A stretch of DNA of 64,000 nt from Camillea tinctor (lineage: Eukaryota; Ascomycota; Sordariomycetes; Xylariales; Xylariaceae): positions 1 through 64,000 of the forward strand of contig MU394128.1 of the NCBI GenBank assembly GCA_022578605.1. The letters run 5' to 3'. Of the stretch, positions 1-8,780 are shown piece by piece. The notes beneath the pieces were generated by a model, which saw nothing but the letters and a program-made list of their open reading frames with translations, was not told the DNA's origin and searched no databases. The translations under genes and the position numbers were made by a program. Each line of letters begins with the position of its first letter. The stretch's first letter is position 1.

Positions 1-195
1 CCCACGCGTGTTAAAATTACAATACGCGAATTACCACCCGGCACTTCGAGCCGTGTGGAAGAATCGCCTGCTAAGATGCGAGGCCGAAGCCTATTTATTA
101 TTACCTTTTTATTTATAATTTTTAATATAATAAACCACACCGTATTATAATTATTAATATATTTAAAAACAATGGTGGTTGTAAAATAAATAACA

Positions 196-541
196 GCAAA
201 TGACTACGTACCCCGCACATAAAAAAATTGCCCTTTCCTGCATAATTTTAAATAAATAGTTCCTTTTTTAAACATAAATATATAACCGTTTCTCACCACT
301 TATTATTTTACTTTATATTTATAGGTATGCCTTTAAGCATATGTATATACGTAAAAAAGAAAAAACATAATAATAAAAACAAAAAGTTGGAAATTGGTGT
401 ATTTAAGTGTCTTTAAAAAGGGAACTATTTAGTTGAAGGTTTTAAAGCGTTAACAACCCTTTTATAGTCCCTTAAAATAACTAATTAAAGTAAAAAAAAT
501 AAGTAGAAAAAATTTTTTATAAGTAAAAAAGTAAACTTTTT
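196..541 (+). repeat. Diverged direct repeat, copy 1
   Basis: This copy has two blocks. Block A (about 196-315) includes TAGTTCCTTTTTTAAACATA, and block B (about 478-541) starts near TAATTAAAG and ends near AAGTAAAC. Both blocks recur in the same order and orientation at 778-1018. Differences are mainly transitions, plus extra AT-rich sequence between the blocks. Confidence 0.7.
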
Positions 542-777
542 TTAATAAAAAACATAATTAAAAGCTTTAAAGCTTTAATTGTTTTATATAACTTTAATTA
601 TTTTATAAAAACTATAAAAAATTATTAACATTTTATAACTTTTAAATAAATAGTTTTTTTTTAAAAAAAATATAAATAAACCAACGTTATTTATTTATTT
701 ATTTATTGTTTATTTTTTATTAACATATATACACTTATTAATAAAACCAATTAAAGCGTAATAATTACTTAATAAAA

Positions 778-1018
778 ACAAAAAGTAACTATATACCTTG
801 CACATAAATAAGTTGCGCTTTTTTACATAACTTTAATTAAATAGTTCCTTTTTTAAACATAAATAAACAACCGTTTTTCACCACTTATTATTATTTTTTT
901 ACTTTTTTATCTTTATTAAGTACGTACACCTACTAACAAAGCGCAAAAATCCGATTAATTAAAGCAAAGAAAAACAGGTAGAATTTTTTTTATATAGGTA
1001 AGTAAAGAAGTAAACTGT
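778..1018 (+). repeat. Diverged direct repeat, copy 2
   Basis: This is the second copy of the unit at 196-541: block A at about 778-906 and block B at about 952-1018. The core TAGTTCCTTTTTTAAACATA is identical, as is CACCACTTATTATT. Elsewhere the copies differ largely by C/T and G/A changes. The source family is not recognisable. Confidence 0.7.
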
Positions 1019-1030
1019 AAAAGTGTGGCA

Positions 1031-1700
1031 CAGTTTACGGCCTATGGCTGCTAGTGGGGTGCAGCACATATATATATAGCTATTTTAAACTGTGATCCCA
1101 CTTAGCTAGTACATACTAATCCATACTGTAAGGCGGTGGAAAAACCTCGGAATAACTACCATAAATTAGTTATTTGCCATAGGTTTAAGGGATGTTTTCC
1201 CTCGTTAAGCAATAAGCTGCTGAATGGTTTTTGGGACGTACCGACATCCTTGTCGCCGACCAGGCCAGTGCTTTGTGTGGAGTGATTCGGAATTTCTAGT
1301 TCTGCTTTTGTAGAATTCAACTGCCTCGAAACTGCTATATGGCTGAAGCTCCATATTCAGCGAAATAATGCTTATCTATTGGGTGCATCGCCGATAAAAA
1401 ATTTAGCGAGACTAGTGCGGTTGAAATATGGCCTGTGCTAAGTTACTATACAGCCCCACAGATACATCTCGGAAAATCCTCAGGTATCTGGCACGGGCCA
1501 TTGCCCTTTAAGGATTCAGCATAAGTTTCGCTGAAAACCGAAGACAGCCCTTTATTAGTTTGGTCTCCCTCTTTCTAATCCACATCATCTTTCCCTGGAA
1601 CCGATCGGCCACTCTTCAATACTCATTACCATTCATCCTGGACAGTCCATCATACACTTGATTAAAACCTTTCTAACGAAAAGCAAATCTCCTTTTTACA
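1031..1700. other. Intergenic, promoter side of the DUF3716-like gene
   Basis: This stretch has normal composition and no supportable reading frame. It separates the AT-rich tract from the first gene. The last 35 bases carry a leader motif, AACCTTTCTAACGAAA, that is repeated at about 2828. Confidence 0.5.
1667..1694 (+). promoter_or_regulatory. Leader motif shared by two genes, copy 1
   Basis: The core AAACCTTTCTAACGAAA, followed by GCA and TCTCCT, lies a few bases upstream of the ATG at 1701. A near-identical block occurs at 2826-2855, in front of the endonuclease-like relic before the LINE split it away. It could be a core promoter or leader element, or a remnant of a shared duplicated 5' region. 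Confidence 0.5.
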
Positions 1701-2615
1701 ATGCCCCCTTCTACCTCGGTTTCCTTTCTTTGTTCTAGTATGTATTAGCTTCGTAGCGCTTAACTTTACGTCAGTCTTGCTTTTTTTGCTAACGGTTATT
1801 AGCTGGGCAAGATCTCCTAGATCGTTTAGGTGCCGACCAGTCAGCTCGCAAAAATAAAACTGTGTCAGCTTTATGTTATTCTCCTATCCGACGCGAGCTT
1901 GAAGTTCGCAAAGAAAAAAGGATTTTGCTTTTTAATCGTTCATCTCATTACTTAGCTGCGCTTATTCAAGCCACTGGCTTAGAACATCGCCCTCCTTGTA
2001 CCCAATGCTTGCGTGAGAACGGGCCTTGGAAACAATGTGTCGTGCCTTCTACAAGTGTTGGTGGAACGCTAAACAGCGGTGCGTGTGCTAATTGTAAATG
2101 GAATGGCAATGGGCCACGATGTAGCTTGCGTACGTTTTATTGCTCTATTCCTACCTGCCTATTTTTATTATTCTTTTGCTAATTACTATGAAGACACTGC
2201 ATTTGTCCCCGAAGCTCGCCATAACGATACCTTGGCCCATGCTGGAGTGGCTTCTAGTACCCTGGCCTCTGGCCCCTTTTTGACTATTCCAGCATTAGGT
2301 GGCTATCCTAGTGAATTGGCCTCGCTAGGCAATCCTGGCATCGCAGACCGCGTATCTACGTCTTCTCGTATGACCGGTCCCGAGTTGCGCCGCCTTTACG
2401 ACGAGACTTGTCACCAGTTAGAAACCTTACATGTTTCGTTTTACCATCTCCTTGAAGAAATTCACTCGCTAGGCCAACAGAAGTCGGAGTTATATATGCA
2501 ACTTGCTCTGCTTCGCACCTTTAACCATTGCCAGGTCCTAGAGGGCGGGCCAGCCATAAATGTGGGTGAACCTTCAACACCTCAGGATTCTATAATGCCT
2601 GCCGGTCAGTCTTGA
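1701..2615 (+). CDS. DUF3716-like six-cysteine protein with C-terminal coiled coil
   Basis: Three exons, 1701-1737, 1803-2129 and 2194-2615, join in frame to give 261 residues. Intron 1 starts GTATGT and ends GCTAACGGTTATTAG. Intron 2 starts GTACGT and has a CTAAT branch site. Residues 78-119 hold six cysteines spaced C-x2-C-x9-C-x15-C-x2-C-x8-C, including CTQC, GPWKQCV and GACANCKWNG. That layout resembles the Ascomycota domain of unknown function DUF3716, which probably binds zinc. After it comes a low-complexity linker, then a helical segment of roughly 45 residues (from TGPELRRLYDE) likely to form a coiled coil. There is no signal peptide or catalytic motif. The family match is from memory of the cysteine pattern. 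The gene lies between the AT-rich tract and the LINE. Confidence 0.72.
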
Positions 2616-2825
2616 AGCCCATGCCGTAATTATGTGGCTAGGGGTGGCTGGGGAGGGGGGGGTTAGGGGCTGTGGCTACGTATGGCTAAGGTGTGGGTTA
2701 GCCACCATAGTAAAAAAATAGGTCGGCGTATGTACATCTAGTGGCGCAACCAATGAAAAGAGGGTTTCAAATGACCAATCAGAGCGCAGGAGGCACAGTA
2801 TGATATTTTTCTCGGGAGGGGAAGT

Positions 2826-2855
2826 AAACCTTTCTAACGAAAGGCACTTTCTCCT
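2826..2855 (+). promoter_or_regulatory. Leader motif shared by two genes, copy 2
   Basis: AAACCTTTCTAACGAAA recurs here, followed by GGCACTTTCTCCT. With the LINE removed, it would sit about 60 bases upstream of the ATG at 7233. The same 17-base core precedes the DUF3716-like gene. Confidence 0.5.
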
Positions 2856-2871
2856 GGACTAATACACCTTA

Positions 2872-2885
2872 TCCTTTCCCTCACC
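2872..2885 (+). repeat. Target-site duplication, left
   Basis: The 14-mer TCCTTTCCCTCACC is repeated exactly at 7202-7215 and brackets the LINE. A perfect duplication of this size is typical of target-primed reverse transcription. Confidence 0.85.
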
Positions 2886-2940
2886 CACGAAACGCGGCGC
2901 TGCTCCTCCTGGACGAAGAGGACGCGGCCGCTTTCCTAAC

Positions 2941-3724
2941 ATGGGCAATAGGTTTCGACAGGCGGAACAGAGGGCAGAGCTCACCGCCGCACGATGGCAG
3001 GCGGGGATCCGGTCCAGACATGCCAAAGCGGACCCCGCACCCGCCCCCACAACAGTAGATACCGGAGTTGACGACACCCGGGTGGAGGAGGTGGTCGATA
3101 TGAACGCCACGGAGGAAATGGTGGAGGACACGGACCACCAATACCACTACCCAACACCGAAGACGGAGGAAGAGAGAGTCGCCCTCCTAGAGTCCACTAT
3201 GCGGCTGACAGACGCAGCCCGGGTTTGGGTTGGCAGCAATTCCCCCCCCCCCCCTCACGGAGGAATCCCCTCCTCTCCCCGACAGCGTCATCAGCTCAGT
3301 GTGTTCCAGGAGGTACGGGGTGTAGGACCTGTTCCACAGACTAGTCACGGTCTCCCGGTCGCGAGGCCTGGGGACGGACGAGGAACTCTACGCGGCCCTA
3401 CAAAATAATTTGACCTTCGAGTTCGACACGGTGGAGGCACTGCTCCACCTCATGGGGGGAAGAGAGATGCCAGCCGACCGCAAGGGGCTGAACCAAGTAC
3501 GACGCCTCCCGTCGCAATATCATAAACAGGCCGACCTGGTTTTCTCCCTGATGAAACAGTGGAAGATCATGCTCAGCAGAGGATACCCAGCCACCATGGC
3601 CCTGAACGCCCTGACCATAGCGACGGAATGCTTCGTGGACGACGAGGCGGACATAACCACCATCAAGGACCACCTTGTGTGCGTAGCAGACGACAAGGAT
3701 CCCTGTGTACATGCACATAACTAG
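2941..3724 (+). pseudogene. LINE ORF1 (gag-like), frameshifted
   Basis: Reading starts at ATG 2941 in one frame and breaks at the poly-C run near 3242-3254. It continues in the next frame, which is open through the end at 3724. The second part includes YAALQNNLTFEFDTVEALLH. There is no zinc knuckle and no recognised domain. ORF1 overlaps the start of the endonuclease/RT ORF by about 20 bases. Its gag-like role is inferred from position. Confidence 0.6.
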
Positions 3725-6700
3725 GATCCTACGTATAGCATCAGCCAACTGCGAGAAGTCCCTCGCAAACCTGGATGGCTTATTAGAATGGGCAATCGAA
3801 CACAAACACCCCGTCGTATGTGTCCAGGAACCCCCAATCATACGAGGAAGGGTCCGGAGACATCCCGGATACGTCACCATCACGTCTGACGGAAGAGAAT
3901 GCCCCACCGCCACCTATGTGGCAAAGACAATCTCTGCCAGCCAGATGTGGCCCTCACACACCTTCGCCTGCACATGACCGGAGGGCCCAAGAGGCAATGG
4001 ACTTCACCACCTCCCTACAACCATCCTCCAACACGATTGTGCTCGGAGACTTCAACTCGAAACACCCTGCGTGGGACCACCGAGTGGACAGACCCCAGCC
4101 AAGGGGAACGGTACTCCACGATTGGTCGGTCACCACCCCCCTGTGGCCTTTGGTCACAAATACACCTACACACAACCATGGCCATGTCCTAGACCTAGCC
4201 TTCGGACCAGAGCGGGCGTATGCCCGAGTTGGACACCAAGTCTCGGACCACCGCCTGGTCATGGTCTCCTGCCCCACGGAACGACCCCCCTCCCCCCCCG
4301 TGAGAACGTCACCGGTCCTTTCGAAGGACGACTTCGAGGAAGTTGTGAAGAACGTCAAAGCCGGGCTTGAAGGCGTCCCGTACTCGGACCCGGACACCCC
4401 AGAGAGACTTGACTGGGATACCTGGCTCCTCATGGATGTAGTCCTGGGTTGTTTCAGCGCAAAGGCGAAACGCAAGGGTGGCCGCCCAGGCAGTATGCCC
4501 TGGTGGAACTCCGAGCTGGCCCGCCTGCGCCAAGGAGACCCGAAGGAGTTCCGCAGAAGGTGCCGACATACACGACAGGAGTACTACAAGCAACAGGTAG
4601 AGACCGTCATGGAGTCAAAGGACTTTTTTTTTTTTAAGGCAAGATCCTCCGCTGGCGCAAGGAGCCGTCGGACGACAGGCCCACCCTCCTCCGCCAGAAC
4701 AACGAGTCAACGTCGGCCCCGGACAGGTTGGCCGAAATCATCGCCGCCAACGCTTTCCGCCCTCCGGACGAGACCCTGATACCGGAATATGTCCACGAGG
4801 GCCCCACACTGCCAACTCACCTGCAGGAACTGATGACGGACCCCCCCAGCGTGGCCAAGGTGAGAGATGCCTTCATCAAAGGTAAACCCAATACCCCAGG
4901 ACCGAACGGAGTCACACTCCAGTTCCTTAAGCACGTTTGGGGGACCATCGAGTGGCACATGTACTCGATTGTCTGCGCCTCCCTCTCGCTTGGCCACTTC
5001 CCAGCCGCCTTCAAGACGGCTACGGTGGTCACTCTGTCCAAACCCGGAAGGGACCCCCACACCTTTAAGGGATGGCGCCCGATAACCCTGCTGTCGCTCT
5101 TCGGCAAAGGTATCGAACGCCTGATGGCATCACGTATGGCGTCGGCGGCCTTGGCCGGCGGGTTGATACCCCTCAACACGGCAGGAGCTGTGCCCACAAG
5201 GTCGGCACTTGACCTGGTGACCGCGATCGTGCATGACACGGAAACGGCGTCGAGAATGGGCATGCACTCCGTCGTCACGACTTTCGACATAGATGCGGCC
5301 TACCCTTCGACGAAGGTGGCCCCGCTGACGGCGGTGCTGAGAGGACAAGGATGGCCCCCCGGCGTCATCGCACTGATCAAGTCGTTCTGCACGGAACGGA
5401 AGATGGCTTTCAGGTGGAGCAAAAAGACCTTCACTACCAACGACGGGCTCCCACAAAGCTTCCCGTGGTCCCCAATCCTGTTTGTACTTTTCACGGCCCC
5501 TCTGATGGCACAGTACACCATGGGACAAACCTTCTCCTACATGGACGATGTGGCACAGCACACCTTCGGGAAGAACTACTCGAACGTCAAGCTGTGGGCG
5601 GAGGCTAGAGCACATGAGCTCCATCAAAGGGCCAAGTCCCTTGGTTTGAGGGTGGACCCAAAGAAGACGGAAGCGATCTACGTACCCCCCCGAGGCAGGG
5701 GATCCAGGCTCGGAGTCCCGCCAGCAAGGGAAAAGACACTGAACATGCCGTGGGGCCCCCTCCAACCAGAAGAGAGCCTCAAGTGGCTAGGAGTGATTCT
5801 AACCCCAAAACTCACCATGGACCGACAGATCCGAGACAGAGTAGAGAAAGACCGGACGCTCGTCGGCCTCTCTCGAAGGATTAACCAGGTCACCCGAGGC
5901 CTCCCCCCTCCCCCGGCGGCCCGGAAGTTCGTCCAGACCGCAGTGGTCCCGACTGTTACGTACGGGGTCACAGCCCTTTTCCCGGGAGTTACACGTCTTG
6001 GAAGAAGAGGAGATACGGTTCGCTCAGGAGTCTCAGATGCGCTCAGGGCGCTTGAAGATATCACCTCCGTGGCAGTCCGGTCACTTTTCCCAGTGTGGAG
6101 AACGGTTCCCAGAGCAGTCCCGTTCTGGCTGGCCGGGGTTGCGCCGACCGACGTGTACGGGTACGCCCTTTCTGGCGCCGGCCACAGGCTCCAGAAGCTA
6201 CCTTCAAACTACCCCCTGACAGTACGCCTGACTACCCCACCCTACAAGGGTTGGAGCAGGCTCCATTCACTCGCCAAGCTGGGACGAACTACGGAGTGCC
6301 ACCAGCCATACCAGCCCCGAAGGAAACAAACCTTCCTGTGGTTTGTCGACGGCAAGGAGCCCTGGGTCGCGGTCCCCCGGGCGATTCCCGCCACCCACCC
6401 TTTCCAATCGGCAGAGAACTGGTGGGACGCGAACAAACCGGAGGGCTTTAGGAGTATCCCCTGGTTCTCGGGATCAAAGAGTCACCCGCTTAGGAACAAC
6501 TCCGAGCTGAAGGCGTCCGAGGGGCCCGGTGGTTCCCTGTGCCCCTCTGGGGTGATAGACCAGGGCGGGCCAACCTCGAGTTCTCTTACTCCGAGGCACG
6601 CCCCCCCTCCCCGCCACACGAGTCGGACCACGAGTCCGCGTCCGAGCTCGATTTCCAGGAGCCCCTCCCGCTCCCCAACACAGAAACCCCTGAACAAGGT

Positions 6701-6996
6701 GTCAGGGAACTAGAGGCCCCCGAATGGGCCCCCACCCTTACTTTGCGGACCAGGCCGCAATCCCCCCCGCCTCCTCGGCCACACTCATGCCCCCGCCCCC
6801 GAGGCCTTACCCCCCTCCCGCTCCCACCCCGTCCCGGACTAGCTCCCCAGGTCTCCTAGGCCTGGCAAGGGACCTGGAAGGACGAGAGGGAGTAATGCCG
6901 ACAGGGTGGTGGGACACAGATAAGCTTGTTTGGCGAGAAGGGCCCAACCTCCACAGTACACCAAGTCCCAACGGACCTACCCTAGAAGAGTATTGA
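3705..6996 (+). pseudogene. LINE ORF2: endonuclease and reverse transcriptase, disrupted
   Basis: The start at 3705 gives an endonuclease N-terminus (RIASANCEKSLANLD, then VVCVQEPPI). After a frame change near 3900-3980 come the endonuclease motifs GDFNSKHPAWD and SDHRLV. A poly-T run at about 4624-4636 forces a second shift into the RT, open from about 4650 to 6713. RT landmarks are GPNGVTLQFLK, GWRPITLLS, TFDIDAAYPS, the active-site box SYMDDV and LKWLGVILTPK. The usual GLPQGSPLSP block reads GLPQSFPWSP, an odd substitution. Coding-like sequence continues in other frames to about 6996. The copy is not functional as assembled. Confidence 0.85.
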
Positions 6997-7158
6997 GAGA
7001 GTGGTTTGAGCGTCAGAGACTGACACAGGTTTTTAGCGGGAGCACGACTAGCGTGCACCTTTTCCTGGCGTTGTCCTAAAATGATGAAAAATGGTAAAGC
7101 CGTCGTCGCGCACCCGTCTCATTATCTTGTACATAGGTAGAACACGAGACTTTAAATA

Positions 7159-7160
<2 letters not shown>

Positions 7161-7190
<30 letters not shown>

Positions 7191-7201
7191 CTTCTTCTTC
7201 T
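7161..7201 (+). repeat. (CTT)n LINE tail
   Basis: About 41 bases of uninterrupted CTT repeats lie directly before the right target-site duplication. Simple-repeat tails at the 3' end are common in LINEs that lack poly-A. Confidence 0.85.
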
Positions 7202-7215
7202 TCCTTTCCCTCACC
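7202..7215 (+). repeat. Target-site duplication, right
   Basis: Exact copy of the 14-mer at 2872-2885. It starts 31 bases before the ATG at 7233, so the LINE lies in the 5' region of the endonuclease-like relic. Confidence 0.85.
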
Positions 7216-7232
7216 TATCGTCTCACTTTAAT

Positions 7233-7760
7233 ATGCTGGGCCCACGACTTAACTACATGGCCAAACTTAGTCGGGCTCGTTGCAGAGAAATTGTTTTGAA
7301 CAAATGCAAGGACAATAATGCATGCGGAATCACAGATGATCTCAATTGTTGGCTTTCGAAGGGTAGCTCGAATGCAGATGGGTATTGTCAGGTAAGTTTC
7401 CAATCATTCCCCCAGACCCACATCCCATACACCACAATACTGGCTAACCAGCTTGTTGGCATACAGGTATATACAAAAAAAAAACAGTGACATCGCCGCA
7501 AATCGAACCGGTCGCGGAGCATAGACTGCGTTTCTACTTCACGTCATATCTTATATTAGCTTCACTAGCGTCAACTCCCTCGCCGGATAGAGCCAGTTCC
7601 TTGATGTCACCATTTTCCGGACCACATATCTATCGTAGCCAAAAGTAAGCAAGAGAGCGTTAGGGAAGTAAGTTGGCCAAAATCTCTGTGGTCACGCCAC
7701 TGCTTCTTTGTGAACAATCCATGTTGTGTCCCTGTTTCCAGTTAACCCGTGGACAAAGTA
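7233..7760 (+). pseudogene. Decayed His-Me-finger (HNH) endonuclease-like gene
   Basis: ATG 7233 opens a frame with basic and cysteine-rich sequence (ARCREIVLNKCKDNNACGI, DDLNCWLSKG, NADGYCQ). Then comes a good intron, GTAAGT at 7392 to ACAG at 7466 (75 nt). The C-W-x-G...GY pattern resembles the zinc-binding loop of His-Me-finger homing endonucleases. After the intron a run of ten A's is followed by a stop. In a shifted frame, coding-like sequence resumes (DIAANRTGRGA, then FLLHVISYIS), interrupted by TAG codons. A weak cysteine segment follows near 7715-7745. I read it as a relic whose promoter was displaced by the LINE. The family call is tentative. Confidence 0.5.
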
Positions 7761-8780
7761 GATAAAGTAGATATCAAGCGTAGCGTCGGAACAATCATGC
7801 CACACCTTAACGCCATCCGGCGTCCGAGTGCGACGTTGTGTAAGAGATAATAGTAATAAGTGTACGTAGTTAGGTAGTAACCGTAGTATATTGCAAGACT
7901 AACTCTTGAGGAAGGAAAGTTCTCTCAATGAATAGGGGTCTACTTTCTGGGAAATGAGACTATACTATGTTATACTAGAGTTTCGGAGACGGCTCCGACC
8001 ACGTATCCATAGACCTTAAGTACAAGTTGTCAGAGACTCCTTCCCTTTCCCCTTCCCCTTAAAAATGTTATGCCAGGCATGAGTGGTTGCGCTTGTTTCA
8101 AATAGTTGAGGATTATCGTCAGATTGGACAGGTAAAGATGTCCACCCCGCAGCCCGTCTACCCGAAAACTGCCAGTGGAAGAAAGTTCGTCGAAGTCCGC
8201 AATGCCTGTTCTAAGCACGCCAGCGAGGCTACGACATCCCTCTTTAGTTGCTAGGTTACATTGTGAACTTGGTATGGCTAAAGCCTTTGCCTTTACTTAG
8301 TTTTTTTTTTGTAAGACGGGGGTCGTGTTATGGCTGTGTCGGGACATTGCCTTTAATACACCAATATTCCGACCGTAGCGGCCAAACTATATTAATAAGA
8401 AGCATGAGGAATGCACAATTGCACAAGCTAGAATGGAGCAGAGCTGACTGTGGAGCCCTCGGATTGATGAACATCTTTAAATGTGAATCTTGCCATATTA
8501 ACACGGCTACAAGCTAACTACCTATGTGCATGGTATCAATCCTTACCATGACATTGCACCTTAACTTAAGAACCGTATGGTATAAAAGAAAACATCATAT
8601 GCATGATGGTTTTTAAACTGTATACTAAGCCTAACTTTTGACACATGGCGGAAACGACTCGTAGTCTATTGTACAATGTAAAAGGTCTGAATAGATTCCC
8701 GTGCTGTTTATAAGCAAACAACCGCCCCCCCCCCCCAATTCATTCAAAAGGCTATTGTCACTCTCATCATGTCCGATCCC
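7761..8780. other. Intergenic, nothing recognised
   Basis: This kilobase lies between the endonuclease relic and the 3' end of the golgin gene. Short frames at 8030 and 8248 look random. A C-run sits near 8724-8737. I see no RNA gene. Confidence 0.4.

Larger units (their letters stand above)
1..1030. repeat. AT-rich, RIP-like repeat tract
   Basis: The first kilobase is strikingly AT-rich, with long A and T runs, frequent TTTATAA/TTAATAA words and no reading frame of note. It contains two diverged copies of one unit (listed separately) whose mismatches are mostly C/T or G/A. That is what repeat-induced point mutation leaves in Pezizomycotina. Composition returns to normal after about 1030. 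I see no gene here. It may be the edge of a larger heterochromatic repeat block extending left of the window. Confidence 0.75.
2616..2885. other. Intergenic flank of the LINE insertion
   Basis: This is the 3' flank of the DUF3716-like gene, with a G-rich stretch around 2650-2675, two CCAAT-type words near 2750-2785 and the second leader motif at 2826-2855. It ends in the left target-site duplication. Before the LINE inserted, this DNA would have been the promoter of the endonuclease-like gene now starting at 7233. Confidence 0.5.
2886..7201 (+). mobile_element. Non-LTR retrotransposon (LINE) with TSD and (CTT)n tail
   Basis: This 4.3 kb GC-rich insertion is bounded by an exact 14-bp duplication and ends in a CTT microsatellite tail. 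In order it holds an ORF1-like region, an APE-type endonuclease and a reverse transcriptase. These are two overlapping ORFs, as in fungal Tad-like LINEs. I do not recognise an RNase H domain. Frames break at homopolymers (poly-C at about 3242-3254, poly-T at about 4624-4636, C runs near 6760), and the middle of the endonuclease seems deleted. The element therefore looks defective, although its TSD is perfect. Unlike the tract at 1-1030 it shows no RIP-like AT enrichment. The clade assignment is inference. Confidence 0.88.

Noticed and set aside
5130..5765. Long antisense frame across the LINE reverse transcriptase
   Set aside because: It mirrors the GC-rich RT coding sequence and has no motif. 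The sense strand carries all RT blocks.
8248..8517. 89-residue frame between the relic and the golgin gene
   Set aside because: Short, no motif and no splice continuation.
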